Assembly (NCBI GenBank): GCA_937919825.1
Contig: CALFPA010000083.1
Span: forward strand, 1 to 54,739
DNA: 54,739 nt
From: an uncultured Spartobacteria bacterium
GTDB taxonomy: Bacteria > Verrucomicrobiota > Verrucomicrobiia > Chthoniobacterales > Terrimicrobiaceae
Direction of reading: 5' to 3'
The position numbers and the translations under genes were made by a program. A model generated the notes under the pieces. It did no database searches, was not told the origin of the DNA, and saw only the letters and a list, made by a program, of their open reading frames with translations. Positions 8,982 through 18,539 of the stretch are shown piece after piece (the first letter of the stretch is position 1; the number at the start of each line of letters is the position of its first letter).

Positions 8982-9662
8982 TCAGTTGGGGATGGAGGTG
9001 TGGCGGATGTCCTTCACCTCGACCGCGTAGATGGTGTCCTCCGCGATGCTTTTGGCTTGGTCGCCGATGCGCTCGAGGAAGCGGGCGATGAAGATCAGCT
9101 CGAGGTAGCCACGGATCGAGTCAGGGTTTTTCTGCATCAGGTCGGCGAGGGTTTCGGCAAAAGAGCGGTTTTGCTCGTCGAGTCCCTTGTCGCGGAGTTT
9201 GAGGGTGCGGGCGAGTTCGATATCGCCATCGGAAAAGGCTTTGATGGCGTCCTTGAACAAATTCGTCGCGGTGTCGAAAAGCGGCTCGATTCGGGCGATT
9301 TCAGGGAGCGCGGGTTGCAAGATGAGCTTGCGGGCACGGCGGGCAATGCCGACGGCTTGGTCGGCAGCCCGTTCGAGGTTCACGCTGGTCTTCATCGCCG
9401 CGATCACATTGCGCAAATCCGAGGCGAAGGGATGGTAGCGAAGCATGATGTCCATTCCGGCATTATCGATTTGGATTTCCAAGGCATCCACTTCCTCGTC
9501 GTCGGCGATGACGGTATTGCACCAGTCCTCGTCGCGTTCGAAGAGTCCCTTGCGGGCGCAGTCGAGGCTGCGGGCGGCAAGGCTGGCCATCATGAGGACA
9601 TCATTGCGAAGGTTCTCGAGGGCGGTTTCGAAGTTGGTGAGGATGTGGCGGGGTGTTTCCAT
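8982..9662 (-). CDS. phoU: Phosphate transport system regulator PhoU
   Basis: A 226-residue all-helical protein of two PhoU repeats. It links the Pst transporter to the PhoR sensor kinase and dampens phosphate uptake and the Pho response. The metal-binding acidic motifs are visible once in each half: ERAADQA (about 97-103) and ERIGDQA (about 197-203). Start ATG 9662 (METPRHILTNFETAL) fits the family. It is the fourth gene of the pst operon, 38 bp after pstB. Confidence 0.95.
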   Translation of the reverse strand: METPRHILTNFETALENLRNDVLMMASLAARSLDCARKGLFERDEDWCNTVIADDEEVDALEIQIDNAGMDIMLRYHPFASDLRNVIAAMKTSVNLERAADQAVGIARRARKLILQPALPEIARIEPLFDTATNLFKDAIKAFSDGDIELARTLKLRDKGLDEQNRSFAETLADLMQKNPDSIRGYLELIFIARFLERIGDQAKSIAEDTIYAVEVKDIRHTSIPN

Positions 9663-9700
9663 CGGATTTGTAGGATTTGAAATTGGGGAAGGGGGTTGCC

Positions 9701-10489
9701 TCAGCCGAAGCGGCCGGTGATATAGTCTTCGGTTTGTTTTTGTGCGGGGTTGCTGAAGATTTTCGGAGTTTCATCAAACTCCACGAGCTTGCCGAGGTAG
9801 AAGAAGGCGGTGCGGTCGGAGCAACGCGTGGCTTGCTGCATGTTGTGGGTGACGATGACGATGGTAAATTCTTGTTTCAACTCGCGAATCAACTCCTCGA
9901 CTTTTACGGTCGCAATCGGGTCGAGCGCGGAGCAGGGTTCATCCATCAGGAGAATTTCGGGACGGTTGGCGATGGCGCGGGCGATGCAGAGGCGCTGCAT
10001 CTGGCCGCCTGAGAGGCTGAGGCCGCTTTCGTGGAGGCGGTCCTTCACTTCATCCCATAGCGCGGCGCCTTGGAGGCTGCGTTCCACGGTTTCGTCGAGG
10101 ACGGATTTTTTGTTCTGCCCGGAGACCCGGAGTGGGTAAACGACATTTTCGTAGATGGATTTCGGGAAGGGGTTGGATTTTTGAAAAACCATGCCCACGC
10201 GTTTGCGCAGGGAGATCACCTCGATGTGGGGATCATAAATGCTGCGGCCATTGACGACAATGTCCCCCGAATGGCGGATGCCATCGATGAGGTCGTTCAT
10301 GCGATTGAGGTTTCGCAGGAGCGTGGATTTTCCACAGCCGGAAGGCCCGATAAAGGCGGTGACTTGGCGCTCGGGAATGTCGAGCGAGATGTCGAAGAGG
10401 GCCTGTTTTTTGCCGTAGAAAAAACTGAAGTCGCGGATGGAGATGAAATCCGGTCTTCCTTCGGTGGTGGTGTTCACAGTGGTTTCCAT
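9701..10489 (-). CDS. pstB: Phosphate ABC transporter ATP-binding protein
   Basis: ATPase of the high-affinity phosphate importer. From ATG 10489 it has 262 residues, with Walker [10 protein letters not shown] (48-56), ABC signature LSGGQMQR and Walker [14 protein letters not shown] followed by the H-loop VTHNM. The frame is open upstream, with ATG 10525 (overlapping pstA by 20 bp) and a GTG at 10546. I chose 10489 because it gives the normal family length and lies 16 bp beyond the pstA stop; no start has a clear Shine-Dalgarno. Confidence 0.95.
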   Translation of the reverse strand: METTVNTTTEGRPDFISIRDFSFFYGKKQALFDISLDIPERQVTAFIGPSGCGKSTLLRNLNRMNDLIDGIRHSGDIVVNGRSIYDPHIEVISLRKRVGMVFQKSNPFPKSIYENVVYPLRVSGQNKKSVLDETVERSLQGAALWDEVKDRLHESGLSLSGGQMQRLCIARAIANRPEILLMDEPCSALDPIATVKVEELIRELKQEFTIVIVTHNMQQATRCSDRTAFFYLGKLVEFDETPKIFSNPAQKQTEDYITGRFG

Positions 10490-10505
10490 GGGTTGTTCGG
10501 TGGGC

Positions 10506-12167
10506 TTAGAAAGCACCGGTGGCATATCGTTTTCGGAGTTTCTCACGGATCAGGATGGCGGCGAGGTTAAGGACGACGACGAGAAGTATCAGAAGAAGGG
10601 TGGTGGCGAAAACCATGGGCTTGGCGGCTTCGGAGTCGGGCGATTGAAAGCCCAGATCGTAGATGTGGAATCCAAGGTGCATGAATTTGCGCTCAAGGTG
10701 GACAAAGGGAAAAGCGCCGTCGATCGGAAGGCTGGGGGCGAGTTTCACGACGCCGACCAGCATGAGGGGGGCGACCTCGCCGGCACCGCGAGCCATCGCG
10801 AGGATCAGGCCGGTGAGAATGCCCGGAAGGGAGGCGGGGAGAATAATGCGCTGGATCGTCTGCCATTTTGAAGCGCCACAGGAGAGCGACCCCTCGCGCA
10901 TTCCGCGTGGAACGGCGGCGAGCGCCTCCTCGGTGGCCACGATCACCACAGGGACGGTCATTAATGCGAGCGTGGCGGCTGCCCAGAGGATACCACCGGT
11001 GCCGAAGGTCGGGGTGGGGAGGTATTCGCCGAAGAAGGTGCTATCGATCGAGGCACCGACAAAATAAACGAAAAAGCCGAGGCCGAAGACGCCGAAAACG
11101 ATGGATGGCACGCCGGCGAGGTTGTTGACGGCGATGCGCACGGCGCGAACGGCGAGGCCTTGTCTGGCATATTCCCGCAGGTAGATGGCCGCCACGACGC
11201 CGAAGGGAACGACGGCGAGGCTCATCAGGAGAGTCATAACGAAAGTGCCAAAGATCGCGGGAAAGATACCGCCTTCGGTATTTGCCTCGCGGGGATCGAG
11301 CGACAGGAAATTCCAGATATTATGAAAAAACAGGCCGAGCTTTTGCGTGAAATCGAGAGTGTTTGGCAGGTTGAAAGCGACAAGCTCGCCCACGGGGAGA
11401 CGGCGCTCAATGCCGTTCGGGGTGGTGTAAATGAGGGCGGCGGCGGCTTGGATGGCACGGAGTTCACGGGCCTTGGCGGCGAGGAGTTGATAATCGGCGT
11501 CGAGGGCGGCGATTTCTTTCAGGGATTCCGGGGATCCCTTGCCTTTGGCTCGGAGTTGGGTGATGCGGGAGTTGATGGCGCCGATGTCGTGTTTTTCGAT
11601 CTTTTCGATCTCACTACGGCGAGCGGCGGATTCGGCATCCAGGCGGGCGAGGGTTTGGGTGAAGGCGGGGGAGTTCGCTGGCACGGAGGTGCCATCCGCG
11701 AGCTGGAGAGATTTAGGGTAAGCGAAAGCGATGCCATATTCCATGCGCTCGAGGCGATAGATGCCCCGAGGTTCAGAGAGGGAGGCGATGTCGGTGTTAT
11801 TGAGAAAGGCGAAGCCGGAGCCGTTGACATCCTTGTTGCCCACGAAAATTTGGATTTCGGTCTGATCCTCGATTTTGTCGCCGGTGGCACTGAGGACGGG
11901 AATGCGTTTCTCACGGGTTTGGACGAGTTCGCCGGTGAGTGTGTCGCCTGAATTAGGCAGGGGATTTTTGACTCCCGGCTTGAGGTGAACTTCGACAATT
12001 TTCGAGGGCCAGAAAACCGGTAGGCCATTGGCCACGATCACGCCAAGCAAGCCGACGACCATGATCAGGCCCAGAGCCAGGCCCATGGCGGTGAGCCAGA
12101 CGAACGGCTCCCCGGGGGCGGCGAGGGTTCGGGTGAGTTCGAGATCCTTGGTGTCAGAGTCGCGCAT
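10506..12167 (-). CDS. pstA: Phosphate ABC transporter permease PstA, long form
   Basis: A 553-residue inner-membrane permease. TM1 is at about residues 26-50. It is followed by an extracytoplasmic insert of about 210 residues with a charged, coiled stretch, then the canonical permease domain from about 300. The cytoplasmic EAA loop that contacts PstB reads [20 protein letters not shown] (about residue 427). The long N-terminal region matches the DUF3333-type PstA of many proteobacteria and PVC bacteria, against about 300 residues in E. coli. Start ATG 12167 lies 3 bp after the pstC stop. Confidence 0.93.
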   Translation of the reverse strand: MRDSDTKDLELTRTLAAPGEPFVWLTAMGLALGLIMVVGLLGVIVANGLPVFWPSKIVEVHLKPGVKNPLPNSGDTLTGELVQTREKRIPVLSATGDKIEDQTEIQIFVGNKDVNGSGFAFLNNTDIASLSEPRGIYRLERMEYGIAFAYPKSLQLADGTSVPANSPAFTQTLARLDAESAARRSEIEKIEKHDIGAINSRITQLRAKGKGSPESLKEIAALDADYQLLAAKARELRAIQAAAALIYTTPNGIERRLPVGELVAFNLPNTLDFTQKLGLFFHNIWNFLSLDPREANTEGGIFPAIFGTFVMTLLMSLAVVPFGVVAAIYLREYARQGLAVRAVRIAVNNLAGVPSIVFGVFGLGFFVYFVGASIDSTFFGEYLPTPTFGTGGILWAAATLALMTVPVVIVATEEALAAVPRGMREGSLSCGASKWQTIQRIILPASLPGILTGLILAMARGAGEVAPLMLVGVVKLAPSLPIDGAFPFVHLERKFMHLGFHIYDLGFQSPDSEAAKPMVFATTLLLILLVVVLNLAAILIREKLRKRYATGAF

Positions 12168-12170
12168 GGC

Positions 12171-14462
12171 CTAGGTCGTCTTAAATTTTTCCCGGAGGTG
12201 CTGGCGGAGAACCTCGGCTACGGTGTTGATGGCAAAAGTGAGCAGGAACAACACGAGGGCTCCGAGGAAGAGGGTGCGATAGAGGGTGGCATGGTGCGGG
12301 GCTTCGGGAAGTTCCACGGCGATGTTGGCGGAGAGCGTCCTCATGCCGGAGAAGATATTCCACTCCATGATCGGGGTGTTGCCGGTGGCCATCACGACGA
12401 TCATGGTTTCCCCAACTGCGCGGCCGAGGCCGATCATGAGGGCCGAGAAAATGCCGGCCGAGGCGGTGGGCATGACGACGCGCAGGGCGGTCTGCCAGCG
12501 ACTCGCTCCGCAGGCCATGGATGCCGTAATTAGGGGCTTGGGGACATTCGAGAGGGCATCTTCCGCAATCGTAAAAATGATCGGAATGACGGCGAAGCCC
12601 ATCATGAACCCTACGACAAGAGAATTTCGCTGATCGTAGCTCGTGCCGGTCACGGCAGGCCACCAAGCCCGGAAATCGGCTGTTTTTTGGCCCGTTGCGG
12701 GATCGGTTACCACGAAGGCCACGGCTTCAAAAGCCGGCCCGAGATACCAAAGAATCCCGGCACTGGCGAAGAGCAGGGGAAGGAAAACGATCCACTCCCA
12801 GCCTGGGCGGATGAATTTGCGGATTTGGATTGGGAGATGGCTCCAGAAGAATCCTGAAAAGGCTGCCACAATCGGGACTCCCACGACGACCAGAAGCAGG
12901 GACGGAACCTGGCGCTCGATCAACGGCGCAATGTAGATTGCGGCGAGAAAACCCAGGACGACCGAAGGCAGGGAGGCCATGACTTCCATGGTCGGCTTGA
13001 CGGTGGAGCGGAAGCGCGGGTCGAGGAATTGGGATGTGTAGAGGGCCGCGAGGAGGGCGATCGGCACGGCGAAAACCATGGCGTAGAGTGTGCCTTTCAG
13101 CGTTCCGAAAATCAGGGGCACGAGGGAGTATTTGGGTTCGAAATCGTCACTGCCGCCCGTGCTTTGCCATTCCCACTTCGGTCCGGGCGCGCCCTCATAC
13201 CAAACTTGGCCAAAAAGAGCCTTCCAGCCCGAGTCGGGATGTGGGTCGTTAATTTGGAAAAAATGGAGGGTATTCGAGGAGTCCAGCACGGCGAGGCGTT
13301 GATATTTTCCGCTGATGACGGCGTTCGAGACGGGATAGGGGACGCGACTCTGCCAGCGGATGGACTCGGTGGTGGAGTAGCGGAGGGACAATTCCTTCCC
13401 GCCGCCGAGAAGGAATGCCTTGTTGCGAAGGGTCGAGACGAGAAGCACGGGGCTCGCGCCGAGATTTGGGAATTCGTGAGTGAGGCCGAAGAGTCGTTCC
13501 TTTCCGCCCTCGGGATAGAACAGGCTGAAAATGCGGTTCTCGCCCGAGTCGCTGGCGAAGGCGATCGAGACATCGCCAAAGATGAAATTAGCGACATTGA
13601 TGTGCGAGTTGGCCAGATCTCCGAAGGGGGTGAAGGATTGGCGAAGCTCGAATTTTCCGTCGGCAAGAACGAGGTAGCTGACCTTGCCGCTTTCACTGAT
13701 CACCACCACGGAATCGCCTGTGACTGGAACGAGGATTTTCTCGGGTCGGCCAGGGATGAGGGGGGTCAGATCATGGGTTCCGGCGGCTTCCTCTTTGTTT
13801 TTGCCCATGAGCGAGCGCTTGCGCTTGAAAAGCGAGGCGGTCACGCGGTTCGTCTCGCCGTCGGATTGGAGGGCGACGATGAGCTTGCTGCTGCCGGAAT
13901 CCCCGTAAGCAATGTCGGTGATCGGCATGCCGGGATCTCCGATTGAGGAGGGCGTCTCGGCGGTGGGGTTCACATCGATGATCTGGCGTCCACCCGATTC
14001 GCGGGAGGTGTGGTTTGGAGAGACAAAGACAAATTGCCCGTTCGATGTGCCCAGGATGATTTTTTGTTCCCGCTTATTGAGGAACGCGGCGCTGACCTGA
14101 CCGGTGATTCCGAGGTTGAGGGAGCGGTCTTTGGTTTCGCCGGTCTCGTAATCGACGACGAGGAGGGAACCGTCGGACGCGACGAGGAAGGGTTTCGCGC
14201 CCCATTCATCGACACCGAGCAAGGCGTATTTGGTGTCGGGGAGGGGAATGCTTTTCAGCGGCTTGACGCTTGGTGGGGCGAAGAGCGGCCAGATTTGCAG
14301 AACAATAAAAACAAAAATTCCCAGCACGGAGGTGATAACCAGCGCGCCGCCAAATTTGATAAGAACCGTCATGAACCGATCGACCAGCAGGGTCAGCTTC
14401 GAGGTCTTAAAGCGGTTCTGCTCCGTCGCGTGTCCGGGTAAAGTTTTTTTAGTATTCGGCAT
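12171..14462 (-). CDS. pstC: Phosphate ABC transporter permease PstC, long form with large extracytoplasmic domain
   Basis: A 763-residue permease. TM1 is at about 38-60. About 400 residues of predicted periplasmic beta-rich sequence follow (strand-like repeats such as KIILGTSNGQFVFVSPN), then the PstC transmembrane domain from about 470. The EAA loop is ACGASRWQTALRVVMPTASA (about residue 650). E. coli PstC is about 319 residues; long forms are known from Pseudomonas-type systems. It is the first gene of pstCAB-phoU. No pstS precedes it, so the phosphate-binding protein must be encoded elsewhere. Confidence 0.93.
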   Translation of the reverse strand: MPNTKKTLPGHATEQNRFKTSKLTLLVDRFMTVLIKFGGALVITSVLGIFVFIVLQIWPLFAPPSVKPLKSIPLPDTKYALLGVDEWGAKPFLVASDGSLLVVDYETGETKDRSLNLGITGQVSAAFLNKREQKIILGTSNGQFVFVSPNHTSRESGGRQIIDVNPTAETPSSIGDPGMPITDIAYGDSGSSKLIVALQSDGETNRVTASLFKRKRSLMGKNKEEAAGTHDLTPLIPGRPEKILVPVTGDSVVVISESGKVSYLVLADGKFELRQSFTPFGDLANSHINVANFIFGDVSIAFASDSGENRIFSLFYPEGGKERLFGLTHEFPNLGASPVLLVSTLRNKAFLLGGGKELSLRYSTTESIRWQSRVPYPVSNAVISGKYQRLAVLDSSNTLHFFQINDPHPDSGWKALFGQVWYEGAPGPKWEWQSTGGSDDFEPKYSLVPLIFGTLKGTLYAMVFAVPIALLAALYTSQFLDPRFRSTVKPTMEVMASLPSVVLGFLAAIYIAPLIERQVPSLLLVVVGVPIVAAFSGFFWSHLPIQIRKFIRPGWEWIVFLPLLFASAGILWYLGPAFEAVAFVVTDPATGQKTADFRAWWPAVTGTSYDQRNSLVVGFMMGFAVIPIIFTIAEDALSNVPKPLITASMACGASRWQTALRVVMPTASAGIFSALMIGLGRAVGETMIVVMATGNTPIMEWNIFSGMRTLSANIAVELPEAPHHATLYRTLFLGALVLFLLTFAINTVAEVLRQHLREKFKTT

Positions 14463-14566
14463 TTAAAGCTTCTCCGAAAACGGGACCCGTAAAAATAAAT
14501 CCCGGCTCTCAGTTTCGGCCCGAAACTCTAGCAATTTGCCATTCCATGGCGAGCCTCAAGAAGATT

Positions 14567-14596
14567 GCGACAGAATTGTCACACGAGGGACAATTC
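14567..14596. promoter_or_regulatory. Nested inverted repeats upstream of pstC, candidate operator
   Basis: Two overlapping dyads lie in the 144-bp gap between pstC and the LON-domain gene. GCGACA-GAAT-TGTCAC (14567-14582) is a one-mismatch copy of the palindrome at 8949-8964. GAATTGTC (14573-14580) also pairs perfectly with GACAATTC (14589-14596) across 8 bases. The site is about 105 bp upstream of pstC, in its likely promoter region. Control by phosphate is inferred from position only. The larger dyad could instead be a stem-loop at the 3' end of the LON-domain gene. Confidence 0.45.
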
Positions 14597-14606
14597 GGCT
14601 TTTTGT

Positions 14607-15218
14607 TTAGTCCAGAACTCCGGCGAGGAGGAATTTTTCGAGCAACTCCATCCGAGTCATGACATCCAACTCTTGGAAGATAATTCGGCGAGTCTGGGGA
14701 TTCTCGAAAACCGTCGAGGCCAAGAGGTCTGCAAACGCGCCATGGGTGGTGATGGTGTTGAGGTGGTCGACAAACCCATCGGGGATTCCGAGCTTTTCCA
14801 CGGCTTGGGAACGGAACGCAGCCATGATCGATCGGCGGAGCGATTCGAGGGAGGCATTCGACTCGTCTGGATCGTTCAACATGAGCATTTCGCTGCGAGG
14901 GTAGGGATCGAGGTGGATTTCATGGAATGCCACGCGGGTGACTCCTTGGAGGACGAGATTCGAAGTGCCGTCGGGATTCGTCACACAGGCCCTGATCATG
15001 CCGATCGCGCCGAGGGATTCGCTGGCATCTTCTTCGTAGAGGGTATGAGCGATTGCAAACATCCGGTTCCCCAAGAGGGATTCGGCAACCATTTCCCTGT
15101 AGCGGTCCTCGAAAATTTTGAGCGGCATCATGGCTCCCGGAAAAAGGGTCACCCATGGCAGGATCATCAACCCCGTTTGGTCCGGGTATTTTGTGATTTG
15201 ATCGATCATCACTGCCAA
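14607..15218 (-). CDS. LON-substrate-binding-domain protein
   Basis: A 203-residue protein made almost entirely of a Lon N-terminal (PF02190-like) domain: LPWVTLFPGAMMPLKIFEDR at about 20-39, then RACVTNPDGTSNLVLQGVTR and a helical tail. It has no AAA+ or protease domain. Stand-alone LON-domain proteins are widespread; a role in substrate recognition is presumed but unproved. The start may be ATG 15218 or ATG 15209. It lies 56 bp after the MBL hydrolase gene on the same strand. Confidence 0.8.
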   Translation of the reverse strand: MAVMIDQITKYPDQTGLMILPWVTLFPGAMMPLKIFEDRYREMVAESLLGNRMFAIAHTLYEEDASESLGAIGMIRACVTNPDGTSNLVLQGVTRVAFHEIHLDPYPRSEMLMLNDPDESNASLESLRRSIMAAFRSQAVEKLGIPDGFVDHLNTITTHGAFADLLASTVFENPQTRRIIFQELDVMTRMELLEKFLLAGVLD

Positions 15219-15274
15219 AAGTAACGAGCGAGAAAGCTTCCGGGGCGCAAAAACTTTTGCCTCTGCCGAAAAAT

Positions 15275-16201
15275 CTAAAAGACCGTCGGCTCGCCCTCTT
15301 TAAGAATCCGAATGCGGTCGATGACCTGCTTGTCCGCGCCGTGGCGGATGAGTCGCTCGGGAGGTTCGTGGAGTGGCTCGTAGCTGAGACGAAAAGTTCC
15401 ATAGTGCATCGGCACGAGCGTGCGGGCTTTGAGTTGGAGGAAGGCATCGATGGCTTCCTCGGGATTCATGTGGACATCGCGTTTAGTCGGGGCCTCGTAG
15501 GCGCCGATGGGCAGAAGGGCGATTTCCACCGGCAAGCGCTCGCCGATTTCCGTGAAGCCCTCGAACCACGCGCTGTCGCCACAATGAAAAACCGAGCGCC
15601 CTGCGTATTCGATATGAAATCCACCAAATCTCCGGTGGCTGTCGTGAAGGACGCGAGCCCCCCAATGCCTCGCCGGAGTGAGGGTGACTTTCAGGTCGCC
15701 CACTTGGAAGCACTCCCATTGTCGAAGTTCTTGGACATGGTTAAACCCAAGGCCGTGCACCAAACCGCCAACATGCTCGGGAACGACAATAGCCTGATCG
15801 CTGGCAACGGCACGGAGGGTTTTGCGGTCGAGGTGGTCGAAATGGGCATGGGTCACCAGGACGAGGTCAATCGCCGGGAGGTCGTGAATTTCGATTCCAG
15901 GCTGGCGGATGCGTTTGATGACCTTGAGCCACTTTGCCCAGTTGGGGTCGATGAGAATGCTGTGCTCGGGGGTTTGAACGAGAAACGAGGCGTGGCCAAT
16001 CCAAGTGATGCAGAGTTCGCCATCACGGAGTTCGGGATAAACCGGCTTGGTTTTTTCTCCGTGGCGCTTGGTGAACATCGAGGGGATGACGACCTCGGCA
16101 AGGAAGTTCCGTTTGTGCCAGCCGCTGCCGAGTTTCATGTCCACATGCAGGTCCGGCTTCTTGCGTGCTGCTATTTTTTTCTCGATAAACTTGCGGACCA
16201 T
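15275..16201 (-). CDS. MBL-fold metal-dependent hydrolase (UlaG/NAPE-PLD-like)
   Basis: A 308-residue metallo-beta-lactamase-fold enzyme. Visible motifs are the opening TWIGHASFLVQ, the metal-binding THAHFDHLD (HxHxDH), HWGARVLHD, FHCGDSAWF and the late LVPMHYGTF. These are typical of the UlaG/N-acyl-phosphatidylethanolamine-hydrolase branch; the substrate cannot be predicted. ATG 16201 is chosen because further upstream sequence would enter the divergent folate gene. The start codons of the two divergent genes are only 5 bp apart, so each gene's upstream signals lie inside the other. Confidence 0.82.
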   Translation of the reverse strand: MVRKFIEKKIAARKKPDLHVDMKLGSGWHKRNFLAEVVIPSMFTKRHGEKTKPVYPELRDGELCITWIGHASFLVQTPEHSILIDPNWAKWLKVIKRIRQPGIEIHDLPAIDLVLVTHAHFDHLDRKTLRAVASDQAIVVPEHVGGLVHGLGFNHVQELRQWECFQVGDLKVTLTPARHWGARVLHDSHRRFGGFHIEYAGRSVFHCGDSAWFEGFTEIGERLPVEIALLPIGAYEAPTKRDVHMNPEEAIDAFLQLKARTLVPMHYGTFRLSYEPLHEPPERLIRHGADKQVIDRIRILKEGEPTVF

Positions 16202-16206
16202 GTGCC

Positions 16207-16770
16207 ATGGGATTGTCGGTGATCGATGAAGAAAAGCAAAGCCTGCGGAGGGAGGCGCGCAGGAAGCTCGAGGGTTTGCCGAAAATTCGCAGCCGTGCTG
16301 CGGGCTTGGAAATCCTCGGTCACTTCGCGCTCTGGCTCGAATGGCATCGTTCAAGTTCTGTCTGCCTCTACAGCGCGCTGCCGTCGGAGCCGCACTTGCT
16401 CACGCCTTGGCCGGATGGAAAAAAAGTCATCCTTCCGAGAGTCTCCGGGGAGGATTTGAAACTCCACTATGCGGAGTCGACCGAGGAATTGGTTGAGGGA
16501 AAATTTGGAAATCTGGAGCCCAAGGCGAATGCGCCAAAAGCTCCCTTCGAGGCAGATTTTATTATCGTGCCGGGGCTGGCCTTTGATCCTGCTGGAGGTC
16601 GGTTGGGTCGCGGGGCGGGATACTACGATCGGCTTTTGACGAAGTTCCAAGGGGTGCGCGTCGGGGTTTGTTTCACCGAACTTCTCGTGGAGCGCGTGCC
16701 CTGCGAGGATCACGACATTCGAATGGATTTCGTGGTGACGCCCGAGGGGATTATTTCCTGCGAGCCTTGA
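16207..16770 (+). CDS. 5-formyltetrahydrofolate cyclo-ligase
   Basis: Converts 5-formyl-THF to 5,10-methenyl-THF with ATP, recovering a dead-end folate. It has 187 residues and the family signature DPAGGRLGRGAGYYDR (about 120-137); the N-terminal basic helix KQSLRREARRKLEGL contributes ATP-binding residues. GTG 16219 is an alternative start to ATG 16207. The 3' end overlaps the convergent exonuclease gene by 20 bp. Confidence 0.9.
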   Translation: MGLSVIDEEKQSLRREARRKLEGLPKIRSRAAGLEILGHFALWLEWHRSSSVCLYSALPSEPHLLTPWPDGKKVILPRVSGEDLKLHYAESTEELVEGKFGNLEPKANAPKAPFEADFIIVPGLAFDPAGGRLGRGAGYYDRLLTKFQGVRVGVCFTELLVERVPCEDHDIRMDFVVTPEGIISCEP

Positions 16771-17347
16771 AATAGGCGCGGAGACTCGGGCGGGTGAGGA
16801 TTTCCGCCGGTTCGTCGTGGAGGTCGGTCGAATCGACTAGATTTTTGAGCAGGACCAGCGTGGCGGCGGCATCGCTCGCGGCGTCGTGCCATCGAAAAGT
16901 AGGCCAGTCGGAGAGTTGGTATTCCAGCCCGAGCGATTGGATCGTGTCACTCAGCTTGTGTGACTCCAGGGAGGGGTGGATCGCCCGGGCGAGCGGAAGC
17001 GTATCGACCCAGGGACCGAATCCATGGAACGGGAAAATATTCAAAAACCGTTTCTCCGTCGCCGCGCCATGGGCCACGACCCAGCGGTCGCGCAACGCTT
17101 CTCGGACTTGTGGCCAAAGTTCAGTCAGCGTGGGGGCATGGCGGATCATCTCGTCGGAAATGCTATGCACTTCGCGCGCAGCCCATGTCACCGGGCGCGA
17201 GGGTTTCAAATAAGAGTCGAGCACCCGTTCCAGGGAGTTGCCGTTCCAATGAACGATCGCGACTTGGATCGGTTCATCGCCAAGTCCAGGCGCGGTTCCA
17301 GCGCTTTCAAAGTCGATCGCCGCAAACCTGGCCTCGCTGATTTTCAA
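16751..17347 (-). CDS. DnaQ-like 3'-5' exonuclease
   Basis: A 198-residue DEDD-family exonuclease. ExoI motif AAIDFESAG has the catalytic Asp12 and Glu14; ExoII is [13 protein letters not shown] and ExoIII is [10 protein letters not shown], so it is the DEDDh type. It is not linked to a polymerase domain and may be a stand-alone proofreading, repair or RNA-trimming enzyme. It starts with TTG 17347, sharing TTGA with the DAHP synthase stop, which suggests translational coupling. Confidence 0.82.
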   Translation of the reverse strand: MKISEARFAAIDFESAGTAPGLGDEPIQVAIVHWNGNSLERVLDSYLKPSRPVTWAAREVHSISDEMIRHAPTLTELWPQVREALRDRWVVAHGAATEKRFLNIFPFHGFGPWVDTLPLARAIHPSLESHKLSDTIQSLGLEYQLSDWPTFRWHDAASDAAATLVLLKNLVDSTDLHDEPAEILTRPSLRAYFKARRK

Positions 17348-18402
17348 GCCTTGAGGAGCGCGGCCGTGGTTTCCCAGTCCATGCAGGCGTCTGTGATGGA
17401 AACGCCGTATTTCAAAATCGAGGGGTCCTGGGTGAGGGGTTGACTGCCGAAATGCAAATGGCTCTCAAGCATCGCGCCGATGAGGTGGCGATTTCCCTCG
17501 CGGCGCTGGTCGAGGATGCTCTTCCAGACATCGGGTTGGCGGTTTGGGTCCTTGCCGGAATTCGCATGACTGCAATCAACCATCAGCGTCGGGTGCAGGC
17601 CGGTCTTGCGGAGAGCCTGCTCGGCAAGGGCGACATCTTCGGGATGATAATTCGGCCCGTTGCGGCCCCCGCGAAGAACGACATGGCTGTCGGGATTTCC
17701 TGCCGTCTTGATGATGCTCGTCGCGCCATCTTGATCGATTCCGAGGAAGCTGTGCTGGGTGCAGGCGGAGGCCATCGCGTCGATCGCCGTCTGGAAACTT
17801 CCGTCCGTGGCGTTCTTAAAACCCACAGGCATCGAGAGTCCACTCGCCATCTCGCGATGGGTCTGGGATTCCGTCGTGCGGGCGCCAATGGCGGCCCAGG
17901 TGATGAGCTCTGCGGTGTATTGAGGGATGATCGGATCGAGGAATTCCGTAGCGGTGGGGAGCCCGAGATCGAGAATGTCCAAGAGCAACTTCCTCGCGAG
18001 GAGGATTCCCTTCGCCATGTCACAGGACTCGTCGAGATTCGGGTCGTTGATGAAGCCTTTCCAACCAATGGTCGTGCGGGGTTTTTCAAAATAAACCCGC
18101 ATGACGATGAGGTAGCGGTCGGCGAGTTCTTGGGATAGGACGGCGAGTTGGCGGGCGTATTCGAGAGCGGATACCGGGTCGTGAATCGAGCAGGGGCCTA
18201 CAATCACCAGCATGCGGTCATCCTCGCCGCGCAGGATGGACTTCGCCTCGCGGCGGGTTCTTTCCACCAGCGCCAACTGACGATCGCCAGCAGGAAGTTG
18301 CTCTTTGATTTGGGCGGGAGTGATCAATCGAGTGACTCCCACCACGCGCAAATTCTCTACGGAATGCGACTGGGTTTTCTGATCAAGATGTTGTGCTGTC
18401 AT
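17344..18402 (-). CDS. aroG: 3-deoxy-7-phosphoheptulonate synthase (DAHP synthase, class I)
   Basis: Catalyses the first step of the shikimate pathway, condensing PEP and erythrose-4-phosphate. From ATG 18402 it has 352 residues of the AroF/G/H type: [51 protein letters not shown] and [10 protein letters not shown] are all present. ATG 18426 has a better purine-rich sequence upstream and would add eight residues. Which feedback inhibitor acts cannot be read from sequence here. The symbol denotes the family; aroF or aroH are equally possible. Confidence 0.94.
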   Translation of the reverse strand: MTAQHLDQKTQSHSVENLRVVGVTRLITPAQIKEQLPAGDRQLALVERTRREAKSILRGEDDRMLVIVGPCSIHDPVSALEYARQLAVLSQELADRYLIVMRVYFEKPRTTIGWKGFINDPNLDESCDMAKGILLARKLLLDILDLGLPTATEFLDPIIPQYTAELITWAAIGARTTESQTHREMASGLSMPVGFKNATDGSFQTAIDAMASACTQHSFLGIDQDGATSIIKTAGNPDSHVVLRGGRNGPNYHPEDVALAEQALRKTGLHPTLMVDCSHANSGKDPNRQPDVWKSILDQRREGNRHLIGAMLESHLHFGSQPLTQDPSILKYGVSITDACMDWETTAALLKA

Positions 18403-18539
18403 TTTCAAAAAAAGGTCGAGAAACATCCTCGAAAGCTCCTTCGCATGCAAAACAATGTTGAAGTTCGACTCTCCAGCAAGTTGCTTCGATCGGTGTAAAA
18501 GGATTGGTCGGTGCGGTGGGAGTCGGTAGGTTTCGAGCC

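Noticed and set aside
11160-11951. 263-codon plus-strand frame inside pstA, and similar frames inside phoU and pstC
   Set aside because: Glycine/glutamate-rich antisense products of GC-rich genes; no start context or domain.
14567-14596. Classical Pho box upstream of pstC
   Set aside because: TGTC-type half-sites are present, but not as 7-bp direct repeats at 11-bp spacing; the symmetry is inverted, so I report a palindrome and not a PhoB site.
18403-18539. Attenuator or leader peptide upstream of DAHP synthase
   Set aside because: Short in-frame ATGs exist, but there is no run of aromatic codons and no terminator/antiterminator pair.
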